DNA from: Gracilariopsis chorda
Taxonomy: Eukaryota > Rhodophyta > Florideophyceae > Gracilariales > Gracilariaceae
Assembly: GCA_003194525.1 (NCBI GenBank)
Contig: NBIV01000037.1
Coordinates: 62,001-126,000 of the forward strand
DNA: 64,000 nt
Direction of reading: 5' to 3'
A model generated the notes under the pieces. The model did not search any database. It saw nothing but the letters and a program-made list of their open reading frames with translations, and was not told the origin of the DNA. The position numbers were made by a program, and so were the translations under genes. Every line of letters starts with the position of its first letter. The first letter of the stretch is position 1. Shown piece by piece: positions 32,608-44,000 of this stretch.

Positions 32608-33450
32608 TTAGTGCTCAATACGTTTCAAAAGTGCTTGAATCACAGCAAGTAAATTGACATGTGAACTGGCGGTTTTATCAATTTGAACATGGCCACTCGT
32701 TTCCATGACGGCGTCAGATAGTAGGGTACGATGCTGCTTTTCAAATTCCAATACAAGCCCTTTCATGCTAACGTTCTCTTTCTCACTCCTTTTTGCATTT
32801 TTCAAATTATTTTCAAGTAATTGAATGTTGGAACCAAGGCTTTCGATGCCCCATATTCCTGAATTGTGAATTCCGGATCGAATGTTATTGAACGTATGGG
32901 AGCTGCAATAGGTATTTTGAATGCATTGACCGACATCAAATGCATTCAAACGTGTCTTCTGGCGGGCTGCTTTGTTCAACTCATATTGCAAAAATGATTT
33001 GTAAGAGCTAAAAACCGAGACATCCCACGGCTGAGTCGCATGTGACGTGAACAAAGGCAGCGCTCTTACGACGATGTTGTTATCCTTGAAGAACTTTAAC
33101 GTCTTCTACTGAATGTGGGACCCATATCCATCTAGAAGTAACAGTAACTTCTGGTTATTGACACGGAGATGTTTCATTTCCTCCACAAAAAACGAAGCCC
33201 ATTGAAAGAAAACATGAGTATCAACTCCCGGGGGTTTTCATTGAAACAGATAACACGGCCGTAGGAACGAGTGCAGCGTTTGGGTTTTGCCACTGACGGT
33301 TCTATATTGCGCCAGTTTTCCGGGGAACACAATCACAGGCTTCTAAGCTTTAGCACATGCACTGACCATGTAGTGCACGCCCTCTGGGGGTGGATCTTGA
33401 GCACTTATTAATTTTCCGATTGTTCGGCTCATCTACAATACTGTGGCATG
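32608..33450 (-). pseudogene. Second pogo/Tigger-like DDE_1 transposase remnant
   Basis: The frame 33054-32608 begins TSHATQPWDVSVFSSYK, the third-Asp block of DDE_1 transposases. It is followed by the alpha-helical C-terminal region. Upstream in the same orientation, interrupted by stops, are KLLLLLDGYGSH (second Asp, near 33130) and VIVFPGKLAQYRTVSG and VDTHVFFQWASFFVEEMKHL, also typical. The N-terminal half and first Asp are absent; the sequence stops where the family A LTR begins at 33499. It differs clearly from the pogo copy at 19-21 kb. Confidence 0.72.
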
Positions 33451-33498
33451 GCATGGCCTGATGCACCGTGGCAACGGACTTTGCACGTTTTACACGGA

Positions 33499-34141
33499 TG
33501 TGACACTGTAGATAAGATTTTGCTATCTATTTATTTATTTAGTTAGTGTTTACAGTGGGATAGTTATTGTACTTAGTGTGCCGGCGAGTTGCCGTGGCAC
33601 CAGTAAACCTTCCCCAACAAGGGAACACAACCTGGGAAATGGGCTCTAGAACTCACCGCCTTCACGTGCTCTCTACCCCTCTTTGGAGGGAAGCACCGTC
33701 GCATAAGGGAAGTCTAAACCCCTTGCCTATCTAAAGGACCCGAGTATTCAGATTTTTATTCCAACTGTCTTGGTATTCGCATTGTATAAGTTTTATTTAC
33801 CGGCACTGCCGTTAGTCTTTGTTACGACACTCGTGACTCAGCTCCCCTTTTCTTTTCCCTTTACAGGGTGGCTTTCCCGCTACACACTGCTCGTGTTCGC
33901 GCTTGCCACTAACTTGGAAACCTCACCTCTCTAGAGGAAGACCTCTCCCATTCACCACTCCTGTGGATACCTGATTCTTGCCTCAACCTCCCTGCGCAAG
34001 TCGCGACGGGTGGCATCGGGTTTTGCAACCCAACATAGTCGTGCCGCTCTTCGGAGGGCTCTACCCAACTGGGCTCACCTCTAACAAGAAAAGATCCCGA
34101 ACGCCTTTCGGTGCACTCCCGCTTCTAGGCATTGCCCTACA
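33499..34141 (+). repeat. 5' LTR of nested family A element
   Basis: 643 bp with ends TGTGACAC and CCCTACA. It is similar in blocks to the LTRs at 5896-6575 and 10223-10878. Confidence 0.88.
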
Positions 34142-34144
34142 AAG

Positions 34145-34162
34145 TAGTCTCGCGATCTAGAA
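34145..34162 (+). other. Primer-binding site of nested family A element
   Basis: TAGTCTCGCGATCTAGAA, three bases after the LTR, with 13 of 18 positions equal to the left family A copy. The first G of the expected TGG is A here. Confidence 0.6.
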
Positions 34163-34256
34163 TCGGTTTTGTATTTGGTTCCCTCTTTCGAGGTTTTGTT
34201 TATTTTGTTCGTGTTCCGGAATTTCGGTTGTTTTCCCGTCGTAACTGTTGGTCTTC

Positions 34257-34512
34257 ATGTCGAAGAAGCTTACCTCTGCGAAGCCTGGGACTAAGCGCAG
34301 CCGCTCCCACAATGGTGGAGATCACCCCAAAGTTCAGTTCGTTTCTCGGATCCCCACTCGGGCTAAATCCATCCATGCAGGGGGTGCCTCGTCTAGGACT
34401 TCAAATCAACCCCGGGAACCCTGGAAATCCACGTCGACCCCGTTGTCGAATGCCATGGGTGGTGCTCACCCGGCTCCGGCCGTGGCCGCTGCCGCACCTT
34501 AACCCCGTCTAA
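34257..34512 (+). pseudogene. gag of nested family A element, N-terminal part
   Basis: Starts at ATG 34257 with a basic, Ser-rich N-terminus matching the left family A gag start. A TAA at 34500-34502 interrupts it 11 bases before the element C insertion point. The reading frame resumes at 55831 on the far side of element C. Confidence 0.8.
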
Positions 34513-34517
34513 CGGGC

Positions 34518-35042
34518 TGTAGTAGAATACTACGTCCTTTGGCCAACTGGGGTAGTACTCTACCAGGGGATAGTAGCGGCAGAGTGCCAGCCACTGGGGT
34601 GACAATCCACTCGGTATACCAGTGATGCAGGTACCACCTGGTAGCGAGGCGCCATGGGCGGGCGCTATCTCAATTCCCTACAGGTCGGGAGAATGGTAGC
34701 GATGGCTGGGAGGCCTTCGGCGTCTTACTGGATGCATATGGTGGCAAGAAGATGGGGATGGTGCTTGCCTTTACTCTTCAGAGGTCGGTGGCACTCGAGC
34801 CAACTTAACTAGCTGGCGAGCTGCTCTGACCTCCGGAACTGTCCTAAAACATTAAATAGAACTAGCTAAATGGTAAAATTTATGGCCACAATGCCCTGGC
34901 ACCTGTACTGTCCCCTGATATCCCCCGCACCGGCACCCAGCTTGGCCACGTGGATTATTTGGGCCAGCAATGGTCTGACCTCTGCATTCCCATCCACGTG
35001 GTTACCTCACCACTCCGCCTACCCAGTGGTCATTCTCCTACA
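34518..35042 (-). repeat. 3' LTR of element C
   Basis: 525 bp, plus-strand ends TGTAGTAG and CTCCTACA. Direct repeat of 55305-55825. Confidence 0.94.
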
Positions 35043-35055
35043 GACCTCCCTCCTT
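35043..35055 (-). other. Polypurine tract of element C
   Basis: The minus strand reads AAGGAGGGAGGTC immediately before the LTR's TG, the expected position for plus-strand DNA priming. Element B has a near-identical tract. Confidence 0.75.
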
Positions 35056-35510
35056 AAGATCCGACATCCCGTCGGTTCCTTCCATGTTTGGGGTCACACG
35101 TTTCCCTACAGCCGGCGTCTTCTCCCTCCAATGGGAGATATCGTCCTCAGGTCCCCTTACTAGTGTAGATCATCCGTGTTTTGGCTGAAATGGTCCACCA
35201 GCTCTCTCGCGCTCCGTACGGTGGAGGTACCATCGTGCTTCCATTTGGGCGCTTTTTCGGCGAGTGGCACCTGGATGCTACCATGCCATTGGTCGCCTGC
35301 GACGGCGTCTCCTCCCGTAATGAGCATCCAGTTCAGGGCACGCCCCGTGCTTTTGCTTTCCCCCGACCCCTTTGGTGGTCACCGACACCTCCCTTCGGAT
35401 TCCCTCGTCCTTTTGGCCTCGCCTTTCCCTGCCTTCCTCCTTGATGCATTCATCACCCCCGACCGTTTGGTAGACCTAGTGGTTCCCTTGGCCTTTCAGG
35501 TTCCGGACCT

Positions 35511-37224
35511 TTGGCTTCCCTGGGCGCCGTGTCCACTGGGCTGGCTCGTCGATCGCGGGACGCCATGTCCTCGGGGGCGTATAAAGACTCTCATGGTTAC
35601 CTGCTGGACTATGATGGCTTCGAACGAATCCCACGCGTGGCCATCACGGTAGATTCGACCAACATGGCTCTTGTAGGTAGCACTGCTTATGCCCATCCCG
35701 GGGAAAAAGAGGACCACAACTTGCGTCATAGTTCCATGGCCGTGAGGAGTACCCATCTGCCCAGCTCAGTTGCAGAGTTTGTGCGATATGCTGACCAATA
35801 CTTGGACGCCCGTCGGTTCGCTGCCATCCCAAACTATGCTCGTGAGAAGAAAAAGTCCCAAGACGACTCCTGGTACAACCGCTGGTTCCATCTTCCTGCC
35901 GATGGCCGTTCCGTCGCGCGATGCCACACTCTGGTCCCCCCCGACATGCCGTTTGTCCGCTGCGGCGAGAAGGTCGACTACCAATGGAGATTAAACAAGC
36001 TCCTAGAGTACTTATATTCGGTGCATGGCGACCCTAAGGCCCCCTTCCCCCCTCCGGGTCATAACCTCCTCGAGCTGGTATGCTTCAAGCCCCCATACGA
36101 CTGCTTGTACTGGTTTCCAACCGGAACTATTGGAATGATATGATCGAACCAGATGGCCGCTTCCGGACTAACTTGAAGTACTTCTTCTGTTGGCACCAGG
36201 TGGAGTTTCACGATATGCCTCCTTCCCGCAGGTCTCCTTTATACCTTCCCTTACCTTCGCTTAGCGCCGGCCCTTAGGCCGCAATTTGGAACGTTTCGAA
36301 TCTTCTTATGGTTCCCACCCCACTAATTGTGGCTTATCACACCCACTAGCTCCAGGGAGACCTCACCAAGCGTCTCTCGTGGTTGACCTGGCAGGTGCTC
36401 TTCGCCGAATGGGCCGTCTTCTGTCTCATGGCCTTTCTGGATACTGCCCGCTATGGGCTCCAGGCTAACGTCCAAGAGGCCGACTACCGTGTCTGGTATG
36501 AGCAAGGACTCCCTGGTCCTGAATGCCGACTCGTGCCTCTCCAACGGCCCTTAATCCGGCTCTTTTGTGAGGTTGGGGTGCAAAACATCGTCCGGGATAC
36601 GGATTACGGAGTGGAAGAGGCCGAGGCCTTATTGGATTATGTCCTTTAGGTTGACAGGGCGCAGAAACCCGGTTTCCTTTGGTACGATTACGACACTGAC
36701 ATATTTCCTCCGATTCCGTGACGCCCTCTCGGCCATGATGATGGGAATGTATACCAGCCCAAACCATTGTTGGCTGTACCCGGGAACGAACCACGCCAGT
36801 CCACACCACATTACTACCCCCCCAGCCATCGGATTCCACGCGGATTGTCTTCCTCCTCCTGTCCAGGAGCAGGTAGCAGTCCCAGTACCGGCCCCGTCAG
36901 TTGCGCTGCCACTCGTGCTGGCTTGCAATAACGACGCGATAGAGCCCTCAGAGGTATCCACTGGTCCACTTGTTCCGCAACCCTCCGTGTCCTTGACGTT
37001 GTCCGCTTCCTTGGTCACTCCTGCTCCTCCTGCGCCCGTTATACCTCAGGCCATTACTATCACCTTTGACGACTTGAGGAAGTTCTGCGCGTCCGTGGGT
37101 GTTCTTGAACCCGCTGGCACTGTTGAGGCTCTCCGTGCCACCCAATAATGAGCTCGACGGGTCTCGCGGTACCACTGCTTGGTGCAACGCAACAAAGAGG
37201 TTAAAGACGCGTTGGCGACCATTG
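35511..37224 (+). pseudogene. Antisense accessory ORF of element C (5' part), decayed
   Basis: Plus-strand coding sequence, opposite to gag-pol of the element, homologous block by block to the 431-codon ORF of element B at 38691. Open from 35511 to 36143 (210 codons), with SRDAMSSGAYKDSHGYL near the start, then DMPFVRCGEKVDYQ and LLELVCFKPPYDCLYW. It continues after a frame change with FFCWHQVEFHD (about 36187), AEWAVF (about 36408), VGVQNIVR (about 36575) and GFLWYDYDTD (about 36678), with stops between. A later segment includes a helical stretch (NKEVKDALATI) that ends at the element B insertion; the frame resumes at 48102. No known family recognised. It was presumably functional once, since the residues conserved with B form compact motifs. 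Confidence 0.78.
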
Positions 37225-37875
37225 TGGGGAAGTGAAATGCTTTAGCACAAGATGATGACCAGTCGGACGTGCCTCAGCGGTCAGTAGAAGGATTTCCTAG
37301 AAAGACCGGGCGGAAGATGGGCTCGGTGATCCGAACGGTAGAAGTCAGGAGATGCCGGTCGAGGGCTGCGGAACCGGACGGGCAACTGCGTCAGGCGTGA
37401 TCAGGGAGCACGCGTAGCGCGTTGGCGGTGGTGTAATGCTCGTGTTATACCGTGCGGTGTAGTAGTACAAGCTAGTGGGCAGTCTGTATTGCCAACTAGA
37501 ACAAGAAACTAGTCTGATGGGTGGGATGACGTCTGCCTTTACTGGTTCATGGGGGTCGGGGGGTACTGTCATCTTAAGTAGACCCGCTGGCCCCGAGGTG
37601 CACCTCGGCGACGAAGCACCTCAGGAGATATGGGCCAATGGCAGGCCTGCGTACGCACTACCTAAAAATTAATCAAAAATTATTTAGGGTCTTGCAGGCA
37701 CGCCTGCCCTTCCTTCCAGTCGGACACGTGTATCCCGTCCCAACAGTCCCAAGGTGCACCGTGCCGGTCAGGTGCACTCTTGCCATCTGTCCACCGTCCG
37801 GTCTCCCACTTCATTGCGCATCGGTGTTCGCTGTCGCCCGTCATGATCTGACGCCCGTATGGTCGCTCTACCACA
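37225..37875 (-). repeat. 3' LTR of element B
   Basis: 651 bp. The minus strand starts TGTGGTAG and ends CTTCCCCA. The end was set by comparison with the other LTR and by the primer-binding site offset. Confidence 0.92.
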
Positions 37876-37888
37876 TGCCTCTCTCCTT
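37876..37888 (-). other. Polypurine tract of element B
   Basis: The minus strand reads AAGGAGAGAGGCA directly before the 3' LTR, close to the AAGGAGGGAGGTC of element C. Confidence 0.75.
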
Positions 37889-38690
37889 AAAGTGCGCCAC
37901 GTCCGCGTGGTGCTTTCCCGAGCGGTCGGTTGTAGTGTTGCAGCTAGCTAGAGTGTGGGCGGGACCCATTGCCGGGCGTGCGGGACGTGCCCCAGCACTG
38001 ATGTCGCGGCGGATAACCAGCCGACCGGTCGTGGTCATGTCCGTCCGCCCACGTTTTCTTTTTGGTCCGTACGGTGACAGGATGAGGGGATTGGGGGGTG
38101 CTTCCGATTGCAATGAGTTCATAGAGTCCGTTCGGTTAGAAGTGACGGCATTCTTGCTGGCGGTTTTCTTTTCCCTTTTGTTTTGTCTTTTTCGTAAAGG
38201 GGTGGGAGACCAGGTCCCGAGCCGCGGCGTACGTCAATAAATTGACTCCCCGTTGGCCAGTTGAAGTTCAGCCGTCACGGCCTCAGTGCCTCAGTCGCTT
38301 CTCTTCGCCGACTGATCCTCAGCGCACTCCTCTTCCCCTTTCAGTTGGTCTCCGGACGGGCGCATATCATTGCACTGAGGACTCTTCAGCTTCTCTCCTC
38401 TGCGTCGGGCTCTATCTCGTCCGTTCGATCGGTACTTATACTGCAGCCATGGGGCACCCTCCCTCAATTTCACCTCCCTTCGTCTTACCGTTCGGTGCTT
38501 CCTCCCCAGCACTTCCATCCTCTCCGGCGAGTCTCATCGTCATGCCACCTCTGGTCGATCCTTATGCCCGTCCACGCGGCCTAACGTCGGGTCCACCAGC
38601 GGTCTGGCGCACCTTTCCGCTGCCGGGCCAATAACTTGACCACCGCCATCAGCGCATATTCACCCCGCCCGTCAGGAACGAGATCCTTCG

Positions 38691-39986
38691 ATGTCGGTCT
38701 TGGAATATCAGCGGATGTCCGCCAAATATCTTGATTCCGCGCGGTTTTCGCGTATCCCGTCCGTGCGGACGCCCGCCGAACTGAACGTGCGGAACCCCAA
38801 GCGGACTGATGAAGACTCCTGGAGGGCTCTTTGGACGCATTCTCCGTTCCCGCGCGGTTATGCACCCATCCGGACCTTTGGTTGTTGCGATATGCCGTAC
38901 GTGCGGTGCCCCGAGGAGGTCGAGTACCAGTCCCGCTTGCAACGCCTGTTGTGTCGGATGCAGGAAGACCCTTACTATCTCCCGGCCGTTCGGTATAATA
39001 TGATCGAACTAGTCGTGTTCGAGCCTCCCTTCAACCGGCTCTATTGGCCCAACCGAGCCCAGTGGGGCAATGATGCCGTGACTGAAGCCCGAATTCGTTC
39101 GTCCCTCGGGTATTATTACTGTTGGCATAACGTGGAGTTCCACGATTTAGCCGCCAGCGACCGCGCGGGATTTTACTTGCCGATCGGTCAAGGATGGAAG
39201 GGTTACGACGTGACCTGCAATCTTGCGGTTCCGACTCCGCCCGTTCTGGCATATCATACGTCTGAAGTTCTCAATCAGGGGTCTTTTTCCGATCGGGTTT
39301 TCCAGATAGTTTACGCGGAGTGGGCCTTGTTAGCCTTCGTGGCATTCATCCAGGCTGCCATGGACGGGGTGACCTTCTTTACCCGTGATCCGGACGTTCG
39401 GTTCTACACATCTGACGACTACCCAGAATATGTTCGTTTATTCCCGTTGCCGGTGGAGTTGGTGGATATTATCCGTCAGATGGGGGTTCAAAACATCCTT
39501 CGTGGGTCCAAATTCCGGCCAGAAGATGCCGATGCCCTTCTTCGTTATTCCTTGGAGACTGACTGGTCCTGTTCGCCTGGGTTCCTGTGGTACGATTTCG
39601 ATACCGATTCGTTTCCTACGATGCCCGCTCGTGTTAACAGCGTTCCAGTTACTCGTCGGTTGTTGCCGACTGATCGCCGTCCGGTCTGGAAAGAGATGAA
39701 CGTTCCGGATTATTTTCCGGGCGGGTATCTGAGTACCGACTTTGCCGATGCTCCATCGACAGTGGCCCGTAGTTTTCCTCCGGGCGGTCAAGCGGTTGCC
39801 ACTTCCTCGATGCCACCTCCGGTTGTGCCGTTAGCTCCGACTGGGTTCCTTTCTGTTCCTGTCGTCGCGTCCGTTTCTACCGCTTCACCCGTTCGTCAGC
39901 GTATCGAGGCGGGTTCGCAGACTGACCCGCTCGGTATGGAGCCCGAAATCGAGGATGCGTTTTGCTGCCCTCCGCACGGTGTGTGA
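38691..39986 (+). CDS. Antisense accessory ORF of element B (431 aa, unknown family)
   Basis: An intact ORF on the strand opposite to gag-pol, between the integrase and the 3' LTR. The protein is rich in Tyr, Trp, Phe and Pro. Blocks shared with the decayed homologue in element C: DMPYVRCPEEVEYQ, IELVVFEPPFNRLYW, YYYCWHNVEFHD, AEWALL, GVQNILR and PGFLWYDFDTD. The last 120 residues are Pro/Ser/Val-rich and probably unstructured. No signal peptide or clear membrane helix and no nuclease, zinc-finger or protease signature is visible. Upstream, about 810 bases separate it from the LTR, which could supply an antisense promoter. Extra ORFs at this position and orientation are known from plant Tat-lineage retrotransposons, but I recognise no sequence similarity. 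The frame probably continued downstream (next entry). Confidence 0.75.
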   Translation: MSVLEYQRMSAKYLDSARFSRIPSVRTPAELNVRNPKRTDEDSWRALWTHSPFPRGYAPIRTFGCCDMPYVRCPEEVEYQSRLQRLLCRMQEDPYYLPAVRYNMIELVVFEPPFNRLYWPNRAQWGNDAVTEARIRSSLGYYYCWHNVEFHDLAASDRAGFYLPIGQGWKGYDVTCNLAVPTPPVLAYHTSEVLNQGSFSDRVFQIVYAEWALLAFVAFIQAAMDGVTFFTRDPDVRFYTSDDYPEYVRLFPLPVELVDIIRQMGVQNILRGSKFRPEDADALLRYSLETDWSCSPGFLWYDFDTDSFPTMPARVNSVPVTRRLLPTDRRPVWKEMNVPDYFPGGYLSTDFADAPSTVARSFPPGGQAVATSSMPPPVVPLAPTGFLSVPVVASVSTASPVRQRIEAGSQTDPLGMEPEIEDAFCCPPHGV

Positions 39987-40629
39987 GACGTTTGGCAAGC
40001 CTGCTCCGGATTCGCTTCGTGACGCTCTTCTCTCCGCCCGTACGTGGACTCGTCGCGTACACCATAGCGGGCAGATTCTTCGTCCTACGGCAGAGTCCTA
40101 GATGAAACTGATGGAGAGTATCCGTACTCATACCGTTTGGAGTTTGGAGATCTACAGCCATTGCCTCATGGAGGCCGAGGCATTCGATCCAGAGACCGCA
40201 GCGGATGCCTGGGATACATTTGCTGTAGCTATTGCACAGCATCAGCCACCCGGTACACAGGGGGCTCCCCCAGGGGACCCAACAACCATTGATGAGTTGA
40301 CCGTACGGGCTGAGAGTGAGCGTCTCGTTCAGGAGGCCCTTACGGATCTTTTCAATGCTTCTGGTGCCCGTGCGGCCGGGGTTTCCTCCGGTAATCCTAC
40401 TTCGGGAGCTGGGCCGAGCGGTGTCCTTAGTGCTGCTGCTGTTGCGAGTCCGAGCGGTTCCTCTGGTTCACCTGCTGTTCCGGCTGCTGCAGCCGATTGG
40501 GATGAGCTGATGCCGCAGGTTCCTGTGCCCCGTGCGTCCAACGTAGTCGTCGTCCCGGAGCCCGAGACGGTCAATTCGGGATCTAGACTGGATGGTAGCC
40601 TTCCCCTGATCCCACGTCGGTCTCTTTGA
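39950..40629 (+). pseudogene. Probable C-terminal continuation of the element B antisense ORF
   Basis: Just before the stop of the 431-codon ORF, another frame carries on with FGKPAPDSLRDALLSARTW, a TAG at 40099-40101, and then MKLMESIRTHTVW and 175 open codons to 40629, including an acidic helix and Ala/Ser/Gly-rich spacers. A frameshift near 39960 plus the TAG would explain the split of a once longer protein of about 640 residues. Equivalent C-terminal sequence in element C lies on both sides of the B insertion. An independent second ORF starting at 40102 is the alternative. Confidence 0.5.
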
Positions 40630-41059
40630 AGTATTCAAACCCCTAATCGTGGTAGAGTGCGTGGTGGGCGTTCTCGGGGTCTGGTTCGCTAAGTTTGGGT
40701 ACGGTTCTCTCTGCCCGGTGTATGTTGAGTGCACCATTCTCGTTCTTGAGTAAACTTCTGCTTGTTCCGCATCACCTTCTTTATGCCTTCCCGTACGGTC
40801 TGGCTCGGCTGGCCCAGCGAGTGGGTCTTTTAATCTCTCCATCGATAGCGTGTCTCCGACCACGGGGCGTATGACATATGGTGTCGTACAGTGCGTCGAA
40901 GCGACGTACTGAAACAACCAATCGCGGGCGCACCTTGAAGCGACGTGCCGGAACAGCCAATCGCGGGCGCACGGTGGCCACGGTCCGCTTCCCATATCGT
41001 GTTGCGTTCCGCCTCCTGTTCCACCCCCTGTTCCGCATCCTCACCCTCCCCGATGCTCA

Positions 41060-44000
41060 GAGGTTCGCACGTCTTTGTTGCTTCTGGCGACGCCAGTAGC
41101 GGGCGATGAAATGATGGGGAATGTGAGAGGGGGGTTCGAAAGTATCGTAGTCCGGTTGGTATCCGAACCAATGAACTCAATATTGCGTTCTGTTCGACGT
41201 TCCACGATAGCTGACGATTCGGTCGACCGCATGGGGTTGCGGTGTAGATGTTGTCGGGTCCGTTGCGGGCTGTGTAGGTTCGTCGGCGAAAGGACCATCC
41301 GGATCAACATCGGGTTCGGTGGCCAGCCGTGGCATAGCCGTTCTAGTGGTTGGGTCGGTGGTCAGTGCCGTTCGGACTGCTCGGCGTGGCGCCCGGGTTA
41401 CTTCGTCAATGCTTACCAGGTTTTCCAGTCCATCTTCTTTTATGAGGACGGTATCTTCCGTGGCGGTTACGACGGGAAATGGCCCGTATGTTCTCGGGAG
41501 AAGTTTCCGATACTTGCGGTTATATTCGTCAACTTGCTCTTCCAGGGCTGTTGACATCCATTCCAGTCGGTCGACATACACCTCATCCCCGGGAATAAAC
41601 TTAGGGAAGGTCCGTACGGTTTTATCGAAGTCCCTTTTGTACTGGAGTTGGGCCCGAGTGGTTTTCGTCTGGGCGGACGAAAGAGCATCCCGAAGACGGG
41701 CTAAGATGTACCGTTTAACCTGCGCCGTGTGGCGTTTTCAGGTTGATGCTCTGGGATAGTGTTAGGGTTCTTTTCAACCGGCAGACCTGGCGGGTGCTGT
41801 GAGAGTACCAAATCGAAAGACTTTGTGCCCGTTGTCCTGTGCACTTGCATATTGTATGCATAGGTCAACGGTTGCACGTATTTGTGCTATTCGGTTTGGT
41901 GTTCTGCCACATAATGACGGAGGCGTTCGAAGAGCGTTTTGGTAAGCCGTTAGGCCTGTCCATTTGTATGCGGGTGATAGGCCGTGGTGGTCAGGGGCTA
42001 GATAACTAAAATGCTGCACACCGCCTCGAAGAACTTGGAGACAAATTGGCTCCCGTTGTCGGTCACCAAGTATAATGGTATCCCGTACGGACAGACCCAG
42101 TTGTCCAAGAAAGCAGAGGCAACGGCTGTGGCCGTAGTGGATTTCAAAGGCACCGCTCGGCAGAACTTTGTAAACCGGTCGGTAATGACTAGAATGTATT
42201 GGTGCCCCTTTGCAGACTTTTTGAATGGACCAAGGATGTCCATTGCGACAAATCCCAACGGGCCTGCTGCGGGAAATAGCTTCAAGAGCTTATGGTGCCG
42301 CTGGCGACTTTCGCGAGTGGAGGCGCAGGTACGACAATCCCGTACGGTCTGAAATACGTCATTAACCATCCCCGGCCAGTAGTAGTCCCGTCGCAGCGTG
42401 GAATACATCTTTTTTGTGCCGGTGTGTCCAGCAAACCGCGGGTAATGGGACAGATATAATAACCTGGCTTACAGTATCTCCGGCATGTACCATTGGAGAA
42501 CTCCATCTAACGGAGCTTTCCTTATCAATATCCCGTTTCGGTTTACATCGAATAGGCATTTGGCGTCTCCGACTTTCGCCCATGCGGACTTACAGAGGGC
42601 ATCATTGTTCTGTTCCTGGAGGAACTCTTCCACCGTTATCGGGGCGACTTCCTGCAACTCGTCATTAACGTCGAGTACTGCTGGGAGTCCTATCCCGTTC
42701 GGATTGTTTTGTGGCCTGTCCGTTATGACGGTCTCCTCTCCACCGTCCCAGCACACCGTAGCTACGGTATATTCTTCGCCCGTTTCGGTCACGTCGTTCG
42801 TCATCATGCACGGTACCTCTTCTTTGAGCGGGTCTGTGTCTTCTTCATACGTACAGACTCTGGAAAGCGCGTCAGCCACTTGGCGCTTAACGCCCGGTCG
42901 GTGGATTACGTCAAATTTGTACTCCCTGAGGCGGAGCCTCCATCTCGCTAACCATCCAGACGCATCCGCTAGGTTCAGGATCCAGCATAGTGCGTGATGG
43001 TCCGTACGGAGTGTGAACCGTGTGCCCTCCAAGTACGGACGGAGATGAAGGATGGTCCAAACGACGGCCAAACATTCCCGTTCGGTAGTGGAGTAGGCCC
43101 GTTCAGGCTTTGTTAGTGAGCGGCTACAGTAGCCAATCGGACGAAGGTCGCCCTCGGGCTGCTCCTGGAGGAGACAGCATCCGACTTGGGTATTGCAAGC
43201 GTCCGTGTCCATAACGTATCTGTGACCGTTTCGGGGGAGTGTCAGTATAGGTGGTCGTATGAGACGTTGACCTAGTTCGTCGAACGCCTCATACTCCGTA
43301 TCGGTGAGATGTTTGAACGCAAATGGTGGTCTTTTTCCAGTTTCGGATTAAGTGGGCTGGCAATGCGCGCAAATGCCTCAACAAACCGGAGTAACACGTT
43401 GCAAAGGCCGAGGAACGACCGTAGCTCCGTCTGGTTTGTGGGCGGTTTCGCTTGTCGCAGAGCGTCACAAGCTTTTCCAGATACCTGCAGTTTGCCTGGA
43501 CGGATTATATGACCAAGATAGCCGACCGCCTGGTGGAAGAAATAACATTTTTCCAACCGCAGCGTAATTCCGGCAGAATGGAGCAGTTCCAGTGCAGTCT
43601 GTACGTGTTGGAAGTGCTCTTGAACCGATCGGGAATATATAATGACGCCGTCTAGGGAAACTAGAGCGAATTGCCATTTAACTCGCGAAAGGATGATGTC
43701 AAGCGCCCTCTGGATGGTAGCTGGAGCATTCTTGAGACCGGACGGAATTCTAATGTAGCGGAACAAACCCATGTGGGACGTAAAGGTCGTTTGGTCCCGG
43801 TTGGTCTCGTCGACTTTGCATTGGCAATAACCTCTATTGGCGTCTAAAGTAGTGAATACCACTGCATCCCCTAAGGAGTCGATGCACTCATCCATTCTCG
43901 ATATTGGGTAAGTATCCCGTACGGTCATCGCGTTGAGGCGGCGGTATTCAACGCAAAAGCGCAGAGTACCGTCCTTCTTGGGTGCAAATACGACAGGACT

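Noticed and set aside
35176..35652. 158-codon ORF upstream of the element C accessory gene, and 38242-38634 in element B
   Set aside because: The two leaders do not align convincingly in the same frame, so I cannot claim a shared N-terminal ORF.
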